From the NCBI GenBank assembly GCA_033557465.1, contig CM066043.1, forward strand, positions 106,816,278-106,880,277: DNA of 64,000 nucleotides, read 5' to 3'. A model generated the notes under the pieces. It saw only the letters and a program-made list of their open reading frames with translations, was not told the DNA's origin and ran no database searches. Position 1 is the stretch's first letter. Each line of letters opens with the position of its first letter. The translations under genes and the position numbers were made by a program. The DNA is from Ichthyophis bannanicus. Its lineage: Eukaryota > Chordata > Amphibia > Gymnophiona > Ichthyophiidae. Below, piece by piece: positions 1 through 23,104 of the stretch.

Positions 1-45
1 ACTCACATACTTATTCATTCACAGCACAGAAAGTTCCTGCGCTTC

Positions 46-1330
46 ATGTTTCAAGGGAGACATTATCAATACAGAGTCTTGCCTTTCGGCCTCGCCTCTG
101 CCCCAAGAGTCTTCACAAAATGCATGGCGGTAGTAGCCACATCCCTAAGGACTCTAGGAATATTTGTCTTCCTTTACTTAAACAACTGGCTCATATCAAG
201 CAAGCACCAGCCTATCCCTCTCGCATACCATGCAGGTGCTACAACACTTGGGATTTGTAATAAATCTTCCAAAGTCCCAACTCGTCCCCTCTCAAACTCT
301 AGAGTTTATAGGGGCTCTCCTAGACACTCAGTAATCAAGAGCATTTCTGCCCCAACTCCACTGCACTCGACTCAATCAGTTAGCATCTCGGGCATGCCTC
401 AAAAACTTTCTCACTGCTCGAGAAATGCTGCAGCTTCTGGGCCATATGGCATCAACAGTGCATGTTGTCCCATATGCTCGTCTACATATGCACACAGCAC
501 AATGGACACTGGCATCCTAGTAGTCCCAGGCTTCGGGTCGCCTGGGAGACAAATTAGTGGTCTCTACCCTCCTTGTCTCTCCAGCGGTGGCAATCCCCAG
601 AAAACCTCCTGATAGGGTTACCTTTTCAGATGCCAGCACATCAATATACCCTGACAACGGATGCATCCAGGGTGGGCTGGGGCTCATCTGGACACTCTCT
701 CCACTCAGGGACTCTGATCTCGTCAGGAGTCACAACTCCACATAAATCTGCTGAAACTCGGAGCCATTCACAGTGCTCTCAAAGTGTTCCAGGACCATCT
801 TTGAGACTGCACAGTTCTAGTCCAGACTGACAATCAAGTAGCCATGTTCTACCTGAACAAGCAGGGCGGAACAGGCTCTTGGACCCTCTACATCTGTGGT
901 ACTTTGCCATATAGCATTGTATTCACCTGCATGCGGTGTATTTTCCGGGCAAACACAATGTCTTAGCGGACAAACTAAGCCAAGTCCATTTTCCTCACAA
1001 ATAGTCTCTTCAATCAGACAAAGCCTCTCATATTTTTCAAATCTTGGGGACTCCAGAGATAGACCTGTTCGCAAGTCCTCAGAATGCCAAGCTCCCTCAC
1101 TTCTGCACCAGGACTCCTGCACTGCACAGCCAGCAAGTGGTTGCTTTTCACCTCCACTGGGAACAAGGCTTCTTTCTTCCCATTCCCCTAATTCCCAAGA
1201 CTCTTCAAAATCCAGAGAGACAAGGGCTGCATGGTACTCATAGCCCCACGCTGGCCACGTCAACAGTGGTACCCTCTCCTTCTACATCTCTCTCTCAGGC
1301 TCAACGCATATTGTCGCAACCCCAGCCCCC
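46..1330 (+). pseudogene. DIRS reverse transcriptase/RNase H remnant
   Basis: The C-terminal half of the RT starts with FQGRHYQYRVLPFGLASAPR. The catalytic box reads YLNNW, with both aspartates changed to Asn. A frameshift follows at about 215. RNase H is recognised by TTDASRVGWG and FYLNKQGGTGS, in different frames, and the RNase H tail by TPEIDLFASPQNAKLP and MVLIAPRWPRQQWYPL. Not functional. Confidence 0.8.
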
Positions 1331-1340
1331 GAGCCACGTG

Positions 1341-2376
1341 TTTAAAGGGTCAGGGTGGACATTATTGTTTTCATCAAAGGGTGAAACTTTTCTTAGCCCC
1401 GCTGCATGCTGGTACTAGTAGTCTCTTTCTTGAAATAATTAGTTGTGAAAGCCATGTGTAAGGTAAAGGATAAGGTTTATTCCCATAATGCACAAACAAA
1501 GGTTCAATGAAGGAAAACAGGATTCTCACCTCATTCAGGATTTTCAAAAAGGTATTTACAGAATTCAAAAGTTAGATGTGCTTCACAGTCTTATTAGCTA
1601 TGCAGGTGTTAGAACAAACCAGTTCATGCAAACAAAAGCAAGCTTCTTCTTTTGGCTTATCAAAACTGTATTGTAACGTATACCCTGCGAGCTATACTTC
1701 TGCCAAGGATTCCAAACTCCCGGCTAGACAAAGTGTACAATCCATGAGACAGTCGGGTAGCAATGAATCGGGTTCAGCAGGGTCTATTTGCGATCTCCTC
1801 CTGTTCTGACGATATATCTGCTGGCCCTGAGCTTTCCTCATGTAATTCTGGCTTCACTTCAGAGTTTCTCTCTAAAACTCTCCAGCCTTGCTCTACCTGG
1901 TCTCTGAACTCCTTGTAGCTCACGGTCAGGAAAGGAAGTATGCAGGTACCTCTGCTCTCTGAGCTGTGCTTCTCTGGTACTTTCTTTACCAGGCACTTTC
2001 CAGGTCCCTCTCCTTTCTCTGTCTTCCTTGAAGACTTCTCCCTGGAGCTTTTCAGCGTGGAACTGTTTCTCTTGGAACTTGTTCCTTCTCTGTAAGGACC
2101 GCAAATCCAACTGCCTCTCCTTCTCTCCTCTGAGCCGTCTCCTTCCTCTCTCTTCTGCGTCTGCTGCTGCTCTTTCTGTCCTGTCTAAGCCATGCTTATA
2201 AAGCTGCTTCTCAGTTAGGGTTTCTCTCACCCTGACCAGGTGTGTCTGATTATCCCTTGAGTTAGTTATTGCATCATCCAAGCTTGGGTGTGTCAGCCTA
2301 CCCTCTGATTCTTCATGCTTGTTCCCTCTGGCTGCACTTTGCAGTAACTGCACTTTAGGTCTGTCTCTTTAAAGGG
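1341..2376. mobile_element. Unclassified ~1-kb insertion in DIRS copy 1
   Basis: The DIRS reading is lost from about 1341 and resumes near 2400. TTTAAAGGG occurs at both borders (1341-1349 and 2368-2376), a candidate 9-bp target-site duplication. The interior shows no recognisable protein domain. A minus-strand open frame at 1859-2353 is Arg/Glu-rich and looks like chance low complexity. Confidence 0.5.
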
Positions 2377-2513
2377 ATCAGTGATTTTTCCTATCTCCAT
2401 AGGTTTACTGGCCTCTGCTTCATCACAATAGATATGGGGTCTGCTCCAGATCTCCTCTCTCAGGAGGAGGGGATGCTGCTCCATCCCAATCCATAGTCCC
2501 TCCATCTCACAGC

Positions 2514-3563
2514 ATGGCTGCTGAAGGCATATCCTTCCAGGACATTAATCTTTCCCAGGAGATTAAGGACATCCTCTTAGCTTTTAGGAAGCCATCCACC
2601 AGGCCCACTCCTACGCCTTCAAGTGGCGTAGATTTTCTCTCTGATGTTCTCAGATGGATCTTAACTCCTTCTCAGCTCCGGTGGCAGCATTACTTGACTA
2701 TCTCCTCCACCTAACTTCTTCTGGACTTAAAACCAATTTGGTAAGAGTATATCTAATTGCAATTGCAGCTTCTCACATGCCCTTAGATGGCCAGGCCATC
2801 TCTTCTCAGCCGCTAGTAGCACGCTTCATGAGGGGTCTTCTATTAACTAAACCTCCTATTAAGCCCCCTCCAGTAGCACGGGATCTTAATGTTATTTTAG
2901 GATAGCTTCTCAAGCTGCCCTTTGAACCGCTAGCCACTACTTCACTAAAGTTTCTCACGTGAAAGGTCATCTTCCTTATTGCCCTCACTTCAGCAAGATG
3001 TATTAGTGAGCTCCAGGCTTTGGTGCCCGACCCTCCTTATACACGATTCCACCATGATAAGGTTGTCCTTAAGACTCATTCTCACTTTATGCCGAAGGTG
3101 GTCTCGCCCTTCGATTTAAACCAGTCAGTCTACCTTCCTGTCTTTTTCCCTAGACATCATTCCTCTAGGGCAGAGGCAACCCTCCACACTCTGGATTGTA
3201 AATGTGCCTTGGCTTTTTATCTCCAGAGAGCACTGAAAAGCTTTCCAATTTTTCATCTCCTTTGACTCAAGTCACCTGGGTTTGCCAGTATCCAAACAAA
3301 TGCTCTCCAAGTGGATAGTGGACTGCATCTCCTTTGTTTATGAAAAGGCAGGACTCTCTCTCAAGGGTCACGTCACTGCACATAATGTTCAAGCCATGAC
3401 TGCCTCTATGGCAAATCTACGCTCTGTAGCTATTGATGAAATATGCAAAGCAGCAACTTGGTCTTCTGTCCACACTTTTGCTGCTCACTATTGCCTGGAC
3501 AAGGACTCCTGCCAGGATGCCTTGTTTGGCCAAGCTGTTCTCCAGCATCTCTTTCAAACTTAG
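2514..3563 (+). pseudogene. DIRS tyrosine recombinase remnant
   Basis: The reading FQDINLSQEIKDILLAFRKP, then SSGLKTNLVRVYLIAIAASH and QPLVARFMRGLLLTKPP, gives the SAM-like N-terminal part. FMPKVVSPFDLNQSVYLP, GHVTAHNVQAMTASMA and ICKAATWSSVHTFAAHYCLD give the catalytic part. In HxxR the Arg is replaced (AHNVQAM against AHxVRAM in copy 5); the His and Tyr of HTFAAHY remain. Several stops and frame changes. Confidence 0.8.
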
Positions 3564-3674
3564 ATCAACTCCTATCCTCCGTCCCGGATTTCGATACCAG
3601 ACATCCTTGGAGGATACATGACCACTTTAGGCATACCTGTGATTCCACAGCCAACCCCAAGGTCATCTCTCTGG

Positions 3675-4056
3675 CATCTCCAAGCTAGGGAGTCCCATAT
3701 GTGAAGACTACATTCCTGCTTGTTCTTGGAGATAGTGTAGTTACTCACCTGTAACAGGTGATCTCCAGAAACAGCAGGAATTTAGTCTTCATAACCCACC
3801 CTCCTCCCCTAGGAGTTATAGGTCTTCTTTTTCTTTCTGTCCTTTTATCTCAGCTACAAACTCAACTGAGAAGGGAGAGCTGGAAAGGCGGGAAGGCAGC
3901 TACACAGGCACAGTGGGATGCTCCCAAAGGCTGTCCTATTGGATGCTGGGGAGCGTTACCGTGCGGGCACTGTCGGTACCAACGTCACCCATATGTGAAG
4001 ACTAAATTCCTGCTGTTCCCGGAGATCATCTGTTACAGGTGAGTAACTATGCTTTA
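3675..4056 (+). repeat. DIRS family A right terminal region (inverted repeats and internal complementary region)
   Basis: Two inverted segments (about 3685-3785 and 3985-4056) both contain the AAGACT..ATTCCTGCT core and the acaggtgagtaac end. The same arrangement closes DIRS copies 3 and 5. Confidence 0.75.
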
Positions 4057-4345
4057 CCGGGTGCTGAGCCGAGAATGGGGCTGCTGTCTGCGAAGAGCCA
4101 CTACGGTGATGTCCTTGCGCTTAGGTGGAATTTTATGTGGCTTTGCCAGTAAGGCCCTGGTTCAAGAGGCGCCCTCTGAAAATGTGCAGCAGTGCTCCCA
4201 TTGCAGGGGATCATTGGAGCCATGCAGGGCCCTATGAATCCTGCTGTAGGGTTTCAGCTGCCTGTGTTTCTTCACTGGCCACAGTATTGGGGAACAAAAC
4301 AAAGGCAGATAAATAATTTTCAGAAGATTTTTTGGCCGCATTGCT
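4057..4345. other. Unassigned sequence between two DIRS copies
   Basis: About 290 bp with no recognisable coding or repeat structure. Confidence 0.4.
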
Positions 4346-6300
4346 TTCTCCGGAAACAAGCAGGAAGTCAGTCCTCACATATGGGTGACGTCGCCATCGA
4401 CAAGTCTGCACGGATTCACTCCCCTGCTTTCAAAGAAAACCTTGGAGTTGGACCACGCATGCGCGGTCACCTTCCCATACAAGAGTGCCATCTTACCTCA
4501 GTTTTCCTTTTTCCACGGAGCCCTGCAGATGTCCTGTCTGTTGTCCCCAGTAAAATTTGATTTTTCTACCCTTTTTCTCTTGGTGTTTTTGTGCTTTGTT
4601 TTACCAGTCATTTCCCAATCACCTTCTCGCCACCTGAGTCTGCCCTTGCCTCGGACTTGCATATTTTCTCTGTTTTTTTTTCCTTTTCCTTTTCGGTGTG
4701 TGGGTCTTTTCTCGCACCCTGCCTGACCGAGACATCTGCGTTTGATCTTGTGGGTGCCGCCTTCCCCGCTATGTCTTCAGTCGGTGGTTTTAAGCAATGT
4801 GGCCAATGCCCTTGTACCATGTCCATAACAGACCACCACAGTTACTGTATCAAGTGCCTCAGTGTAGATCATGACAACTCCACTTGCCTGCTCTGCCTGC
4901 AGATGTCGAACGAGAGATGAAGGAATCATGAAAAGCAGCAGGAGGAGCTGTTTGGCTCGAAAGCCTCTGCTGCAGGGCCAGCATAGAGTATGGAATCGCT
5001 GCCCTTGGAGACTGCATCCGATGATTCGGTATCACACATACAAGTGCTCAATCCGAGCCCCAATGTTGCAGAGCCTCGGACTGGGGGTTGTCCTTGGACC
5101 CATGGGGGAGGTCCTCCAAGACATCATTCAAGTCAAAGTCCAATCCCTGAGCCAGAGGTAAGACCTCTGGTATCGGGCCTCCGAATCCTCGACCTGATGC
5201 CAAGGGCAATGGCTGGGAGTGGCCCTGAAAGCTGACCTGGCAGGAGGAGACTCCCACCGCATCAGGGCATCAGGCTCAGTCCTCCAACGTGATCACCAAT
5301 CAGTGATTCCCCTTCGAGGGCCCCGAACCAGTCGCTGCAGAACCTACTGGCATCAAAGCCAGGATGATGGCCTTGGAATTCAGCCTGGCTGCCTTCCTCG
5401 AGGCGCAGTGGGGCCAGATGCTCAGAGCCTCTGGGTTGTTAGTGCCGACGGAACCTTCCACCCTGAGGATCTTCCCAGAGGATGTCCAGCTGGTGCTGGA
5501 ATGATTCACCCACTCGGAGCTGCATTGGTTTGCCTCCCGCTCGAGACGCAACTCGCCCCAAAGCACCTCTGAATCGATGCATCGAGCAACTCACTCTCCT
5601 TCGGCACTGGCAGCTCATTGGCTCTCAATCTGGCTTTGCGTCAGGCTGAGAGACAGACAACAAGATGCACGATACCATGTTGCATAGTGATGTCCCCTCT
5701 GAACCATTTCCCCATCAGGAGTGCTGGAGGTCCCCGCCCGAGGACCTCACATTCCTCGACTTTGTCTGGGGGATGTTAAAGGCCCTGGCCTTCATGGTGG
5801 AACGGGAGGATGAGTCTCGTGCTGAAGACTTAGAGATCCTCCAGTATTAGGCTCCTCCAAAGGAGGCACTGACAGTGCCGATTCCCCCCATCCTGGAGCG
5901 CTTGCTGTTCAGGATGTGGGAAAGCCCAGTGATGGTGCCAGTAGTGAGCCGGTGACTCTATTCCCAGCATTGAGTTGGCAAGAGCCCTAGTTTTCAGAAG
6001 ACACAGCTGCCTCCCAACTCCATGGTGATAGAGTCCACCATGTGTCAGAGTCAGAAGACGCATTCCTCAGTGCCTCCTGAAAGGGAGACCCGCACCATGG
6101 ACGGGTTTGGCAGAAAATGCTACCAGGGCTCGATGCTTGCAGCCCGCATCCAGACTTACCAGCTGCACATGCACATGTACCTGAGGGACCTGGTGAAGGA
6201 GCTCGCCGCGTTCTCAGCAGGGCTGGCAGGTGAATCTCTCAAGCGCTTCCATCCCAGCCTCCATTCCATTGCCATGATGGAGTGGATGCTGAACAGTTAG
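4346..6300 (+). mobile_element. DIRS-like element, left end and gag only (family B, copy 2)
   Basis: The left end (about 4346-4560) matches the left end of the complete copy at 51234, including the CACATATGGGTGACGTC segment. A Gag-like start is at 4771 (MSSVGGFKQCGQCPCTMS), with paired cysteines, HHSYCIKC and a DH...C..C knuckle. Further downstream, broken gag is seen by YQLHMHMYLRDLVKELAAFS at about 6160-6220, aligning with 53020-53075. No RT of this family follows. Confidence 0.75.
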
Positions 6301-6584
6301 CCATAGTGCACCTCCACCTGTCCTGGGAGGTTCCCGCCTAAGCCTCCCCATACAAACGCATTGTTCATACAGGGAGGCTTTTGCCAGGGCCAGCAGGGGG
6401 TGAATAGCAGAATGGGACATCCATCCCCACTATTTGTGGGACAGAATGACCCCCATATTCTCTTTACCTCACCAGAGAAAGTTGAAGTTACAACATCAGA
6501 TCTGAGCCCTAGCATGCATGAGAACCCCAAGGGTCTGGGATAACATGCAGGGCCTTGGCTCAGTGGCAGCAAGTCTGAAATTTG

Positions 6585-7038
6585 TGCCATGGGCTCAAGC
6601 TCATATGTGACCCTTCGGGACTCATTTTTAACCCCTTTAGCTGCACACCCTTAGAATGCAGAGAAACATTTACCCTGGATAAAGGAGGCCAAGGCCACCC
6701 AGAACTGGTGGTTAGCTCCTTGTCATTTGTTGAGAGGAGTATATCTAAAGGCTCCCAACTGGCTACTTGGTCCATCAGCCATCTGGAAATGGTGATTTGA
6801 AGAGCACTCAAAGCTTTTCTGCCTTTGGTGAAGGGCAGAGCAGTCAAAATTTATTTGGATAATGTTACCATAGTGACATATGTCAGTCAATGGGGAAGAA
6901 TGAAAGTGTGGCTCTGAGGTTGGAGACATCCCTCTTGATGTGATAGGCAGAGAAACATCTTCTGGTCTTGGCAGCAGCCCACACTATGGGCACAAAAAAT
7001 GTTCAAGCAGACTTTTTGAGCAGGTACTCTTTGGACTT
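6585..7038 (+). mobile_element. DIRS-like element (family C), RNase H segment left of an RTE insertion
   Basis: It reads GQGHPELVVSSLSFVE, then FLPLVKGRAVKIYLDNVTIV and AAAHTMGTKNVQADFLSRYS, which is the RNase H C-terminal half of a DIRS/Ngaro-type polyprotein with several stops. It stops at SLD, exactly where the RTE begins, and continues at 8671. Confidence 0.65.
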
Positions 7039-8670
7039 TATACCAATAATAAAGAAAGGTGATTCAACTGATTGTGGGAATTATTGCACAATCGCTCTGA
7101 TCCCACATGCCAGCAAGATTCTACTCAAGATTATTCAGCAGACTACAACCATACCTGGAACGAGAACTACCTGAAGCGCAAGCAGGGTTCAGGAAAGGGC
7201 GAGGAACGAGACACATCATCGCGGATGTGAGATGGATCCTTGAAAAGACTAAATAATACCAAAAGGATATCTTATGTGTTTTATCGATTACAGAAAGGCT
7301 TTTGACTGTATAAACTATGAGAAACTTTGGGCCACAATAAGAAGCATGGGTATAAGAGAACACCTGCTTGTTCTTTTGCACAACCTTTACATTGATCAAG
7401 AAGCAACAGTTTGAATGGAACAAGGAGAAACAGAATGGTTTAAAATCAGAAAAAGTATATGACAAAGCTACATACTTTCCCCCTACCTGTTTAATTTATA
7501 TGCAAAACAAATTGTCAGAGAAGCAGGATTGTATGAAGACAACAGGTGTGTGAAGATTGGTGTAAGACTCATCAACAACCTTCGCTATGCTGATAATACA
7601 TTACTGGCTGAAAGCAAAGACGATCTGAAACATTTGCTTCTCAAGATCAAGGAACATAGCCTTAAAATGGGCCTGCACCTTAATGTAAAGAAGACAAAGA
7701 TCATGACAGCTGGCAAAATCATTAAGGTCATCGTTGATGGAGAAGAAATTGGTATAGTGGACAACTTTAACCTATTTTGATCAACTATCAATAAAGAAGC
7801 AACAAGCAGTCAAGAAATCTGATGATGCATTGCTCTTGGCAGAATGACTATGAAGGACCTAGACAAGATTCTCAAGAGCAAAGATGTCTCTCTCCATACA
7901 AAGATTCAACTTGTTCAAGCCATGGCATTTTCAATAACGTCATATGGTTGCAAAAGTTGAACAGTGAAAAAGATAGCAGGAAGAAAATTGATGCCTTTGA
8001 ATTATGGTGCTGGCAACGAATACTGTGTATATTTATTTTATTTATTTTATTTACATTCTCTTATATACCGCGCTATTCTGCATCAGTGCGGTTTACATTG
8101 AACAAACTGAAATTACATTGAACAGGGCATTATAACTTGGAGAGAACTATTTTACAGGGAACATGGGCTATGGAGGGTTAAGTGGCTTGCCCAAGACCAC
8201 AAGGAGCACCTGTGGGACTAGAAACCCCAGTCCTTCCGGCCCAAGGTTGCTGTCCTCTAGTGGGATTTGAACCCCCGACCTTCCGGCCTGAAGTACCTTG
8301 CCCCAACCACTAGGCCACTCCTCCACTCCATGGACCGCCATGGACCGCCCAAAAAACAAACCAGTCAGTTCTAGAAGAGATCAAACCTAAGCTTTCTTTA
8401 GAAGCTCAGATGACAAGACTTCAACTTTCATACTTGGACACATCATGCGAAGAGAGAGATCATTAGTGAAAAGACATCATGCTTGACAAGGTAGAAGGTC
8501 AGCGCAAAAGAGGAAGGCCAGCAATGAGATGGATCGATACAGTAACAGCAGCTACGGGTGCCACTCTGTCAGCAATGAGCAACCTGACTGAAGACAGAAC
8601 ACAGTTTAGGACAACTAACCAGAGGGTCGCCATGAGTCGAAACAGAATCAAGGGCACTTAATAACAACTT
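7039..8670 (+). mobile_element. RTE (BovB-like) LINE, 5'-truncated, with 9-bp target-site duplication
   Basis: RT motifs run in order: IPIIKKGDSTDCGNY, FIDYRKAFDCINYEK, and YADNTLLAES where YADD is expected, then LNVKKTKIM and the terminal ELWCWQRI region. The 3' tail ends with gccatgagtcg...ggcacttaataacaactt, typical of RTE. TTTGGACTT flanks both ends (7030-7038 and 8671-8679). Many stops; inactive. A SINE interrupts it at about 8031-8345. Confidence 0.85.
8031..8345 (-). mobile_element. tRNA-derived SINE nested in RTE
   Basis: On the - strand the head shows box A (TGGCCTAGTGGTTGG) and box B (GGTTCAAATCC). A body containing CTTGGGCAAGCCACTTAACC (CORE/MIR-like) follows, then a tail with TATATACCGC...GCGGTTTA hairpin and A/T-rich end. 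The tail resembles that of the L2 LINE ending near 60480. Confidence 0.8.
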
Positions 8671-10450
8671 TTTGGACTTGGGGAGTAGAAGTGGATGGAG
8701 CATGCCTTTCATCTCTTCAGCAGTCACTGGGGAATCCTGTTTGTCTTTTTTTTTTTTGTTCGTTTTGTTTTAGTTGCTGAAAGGAATGGGGTTCACAGGA
8801 GCTAAATACTCCAATTTAGCCCGAGTCAGGACTTCTCTATGTGTCCCCCCCCCCCCCCCCCTCAGCCTCTGTTGTGTTGCTATCCTCTTCAATAGACAAC
8901 CTATCATGGTTTGGTCATTCTGGTCACATTGTCCATCATTTACAGAGTTGGCATATCTACAGGCAGGAGTATGCTTAAAACTTCCATGAGGCTAGGGCCT
9001 ATTTGTACAGGAATGTTCCTCAGAAAGACCTGTCAGTCTTATGGTCTGATCATTGAAAGGTCCCACCTGAGAGGAAGTGATTACACTGCTGTTGCAGGCT
9101 TGTAACAAGTTTATGTCCTTAGCAAATGCTAGGGTTTGGAGAGTTTTTGAAGCCCGGTATGCTGGGTAAGAGTTTTACTCTTTTTAGCCTTCCATTTCTA
9201 ATATCTTGTTCTTCTTTCAGGAAGGTCTGCCAGAAAGGCCTGTCCTTGTTTTGAAGATGCAGGTGGTGGTTCTTATATGTTTCCAGGGTCACATCTAGAC
9301 ATTGCATTTTGTGAAGGATATGGCTCAGTTATGCCTTCCTTGTCGACCAATAATCTCAAAGGGAGTCTAAATTTGGTCCTTTGGGCACTGTCCACAGAGC
9401 TCTTTAAAGGCGGTGTTCTTAGTTGTAATCTATTTAGCGAGGTGCATTTTTAAGCTACAGCTATTGTCCTCCAGGGAGCACTTCATGAAGACCAGTGTTT
9501 TTAGTTGAACAGTCCCTTCTTTTCTTCCAAAGGTTTTGTCCCTGTTCCATCTCAGTCAGATTTTGAGAATTACCTTCTTTTCATCAGGAGGACTGTGGGC
9601 AAAAGTTTCCCAGTCTTTGTCTTTTAGATGTTTTGAGAGTGCTCATAAGATATTTGAAGATGAACAATGACTTCTGAACGGTTAGTTAAAGTTTTTAGCA
9701 GAGCGGAAAAAAAGTGAAGTGAGTATCAAAGCTAGCAGTGCATATTGGCTACAGGACACTGTTTCATCTGCCTGTATACTTAAGGACAGTTGCCACCACA
9801 GTCATTTTTAGGCTGATTTGTCCGGAGATATGGCTGCCTTGTGGGTGAATCCCACTGTGTTTCAGTAATGGACATTGTGGAGCGGCAACATGGTCTTCCT
9901 TGCACTCTCCTGCATGAAGCATTATTGACTTGATGTCTGTGCATAGTAGGATGCTGCTTTAGGAATCAGAGCAGGGGTGACTTCACCCCGCCCAATGTAG
10001 GGAGTGCTTTGTTAAATCCCATGGATTCTGGACTGGTCTGATAGATGATGAGGAAGGAGAAATTTGGTCTTACCTGCTAAATTTTTCCTTGAGTCAACCA
10101 GAACAGTCCAGAGGCCCACCCTTATTCTTGTCTGCTCGCTTTCTGTTCTTAACGTTTTCATGTAGATGAGGGACCTTCGCTCCTAATTTCACTTGAGCAT
10201 TTGGTTTTTGGCTACATTCCTGGATATTTTCCTCTTTTGTAGGTTAATTAGTTAAAATGAGTTACTCGCTGTTGCTTTGTTACAGAAAATACTGATGAAC
10301 ATGTGGCTACATAATGACTATTATAGGGCTGAGCTCACAGCTGTATAGCCCCTGTATCCATCTGCTGGTTGGTGGGCACAACTCATGCGTTCTGTATTGG
10401 TCTGGTTGGACGCAAAGAAAATTAGCAGATAAAACCAAATTTCTCCTTCT
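8671..10450 (+). mobile_element. DIRS-like element (family C), tyrosine recombinase remnant and right end
   Basis: It continues from the RTE target site (LGEWKWMEHAFHLFSSHWG). Recombinase fragments are legible at about 9420-9560 (PSFLPKVLSLFHLSQ) and 9875-9960 (a degenerate AATWSSLHS...LDV...DAAFG), all frame-broken. The right end consists of two inverted copies of a roughly 60-bp segment, at 10043-10105 and 10405-10450. No coding potential remains. Confidence 0.6.
8837..8861 (+). repeat. Poly-C tract
   Basis: A run of about 18 cytosines in the degraded DIRS segment; simple repeat. Confidence 0.85.
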
Positions 10451-10461
10451 GTCCATGACAG

Positions 10462-22043
<11,582 letters not shown>

Positions 22044-22220
22044 TGAACTTCATCTTTCCCTTCCCTTCCACCCAGCCCAGTCTGTATTTGGTTTTATTTG
22101 TATCTTGTACTTTTTTTTACACAGTTTGTAAGTGATTCAAATTAAACAATGTGTTACAAACACAATGCTAGCTTTAAGTATTTCATTTGTTTTTAAATAA
22201 AGGCTTTTTTTAAGGTTCTA
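22044..22220 (+). other. PQBP1: PQBP1 3' UTR with polyadenylation signals
   Basis: ATTAAA lies at 22141-22146 and AATAAA at 22196-22201, followed by a T-rich stretch. The length of about 160-180 bases fits a compact 3' UTR. The true cleavage site cannot be told from sequence. Confidence 0.6.
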
Positions 22221-22713
22221 GATTTTTTGCATGCAAATCTGGGATACTTGTTATCAGAGGTTGGGGAGAGGGAAGAAGGAACACCTTAGTTTCAGTTTTC
22301 TTTCAGCTACAGGGCATGGCGGGGAAGGAAAAAGAGTCCCTTACACTGTCCTCTATCCATCCCATGAGAACAACAATATCACCTCAAAGCAGACAGATTA
22401 ACAGAGAAATAGAAATAGTGATGCATTTCACCTGTACTGTGCAATATAAAGATAACTGATGGAAACTCTAAAACCTGACATAGTCCAATCACTGAATTGA
22501 AATTTTGTTCCTACCCTCTCTCTCCCCACTACTGGCATCAGGGACAGGAGGCTACCAAGCAGGTAGGAGTTGGGGAACCAGCTTTAAAATTGGGGACAAG
22601 CCCCAAAAATTTGGGGCATCTGGTAAACTTTGTCTTTTTTAAAAATGTAATAGTTAGGGCCAGGCCAACCACTGAACAAACTAGGCAGTTGCCTAAAGTG
22701 GCAAAGAGCAATA
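22221..22713. other. Intergenic, unassigned
   Basis: No gene or clear repeat seen. 22651-22700 (agggccaggccaaccactga, aggcagttgcctaa) resembles hAT-type terminal sequence. Confidence 0.35.
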
Positions 22714-22785
22714 GGGGGTATAGCTCAGTGGTAGAGCATTTGACTGCAGATCAAGAGGTCTCTGGTTCAAATTTGGGTGCCTCCT
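22714..22785 (+). tRNA. tRNA-Cys(GCA)-like gene, probably degenerate
   Basis: It matches vertebrate tRNA-Cys: GGGGGTATAGCTCAGTGGTA at the 5' end, D-arm, and anticodon loop CTGCAGA with GCA. The 7-bp acceptor stem pairs with one G-T besides T-G. The T-arm (TCTGG/TTGGG around TTCAAAT) pairs only through one G-C and G-T wobbles. Box A and box B remain. The poor T-stem suggests a pseudogene or tRNA-derived retroposon rather than a working gene. Confidence 0.6.
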
Positions 22786-22835
22786 TTAAAGGTATGTGTT
22801 TTCCCTCACTTGGTTTGCAGTTTGTCGTGCTGTGA

Positions 22836-23104
22836 GGGCTTGTGTGCATCAGTGGCTAAGTTATCAGTAGCTAAGTTATCAGTAGCATACCTACAGGCAG
22901 GGTCTCCCAAGATGGACAGTCTCAGCTGAGGTGCCAGACCAAGACAAAACCACCCATCTGAGAAGCAGCAGAATGGGATAGTGTTGGCGGCAGAGGGTCA
23001 CATTTCTTTGACAACAGCCACAACACTAGAATTACCTATGTGGAAGAAAGGCCTTGCAATCTACTTCTGTATTTTGCCACGAAAACCCAATGGATAGTCG
23101 CAGC
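22836..23104 (+). mobile_element. RTE LINE 5' fragment
   Basis: It resembles RTE 5' sequence (ggcaatctacttctgtattt-like segment, cacgaaaacccaatgga). It is separated from the main RTE body at 25169 by a minus-strand CR1-like LINE. Confidence 0.45.

Larger units (their letters stand above)
1..4056 (+). mobile_element. DIRS-like tyrosine-recombinase retrotransposon, copy 1 (family A), 5' end outside window
   Basis: The order is typical of DIRS: reverse transcriptase palm (YRVLPFGLASAPRVFTK at about 70-125), RNase H (TTDASRVGWG at about 652-681), tyrosine recombinase (2514-3563), then a right end of about 380 bp. The right end contains CCCATATGTGAAGACT twice (about 3693 and 3990) and CTGTTACAGGTGAGTAACT at the terminus. 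All reading frames are broken. The YxDD catalytic motif is YLNNW. A ~1-kb unrelated insertion lies at 1350-2376. Confidence 0.85.

Noticed and set aside
1859..2353. 164-codon Arg/Glu-rich minus-strand frame
   Set aside because: Low-complexity composition within an unclassified insertion, no splice signals or domain; likely chance.
1..10461. WW-domain and N-terminal exons of PQBP1
   Set aside because: Looked for WYKVFDP/YYWN-type coding on the + strand and found none; the stretch is fully occupied by DIRS, RTE and SINE remnants.
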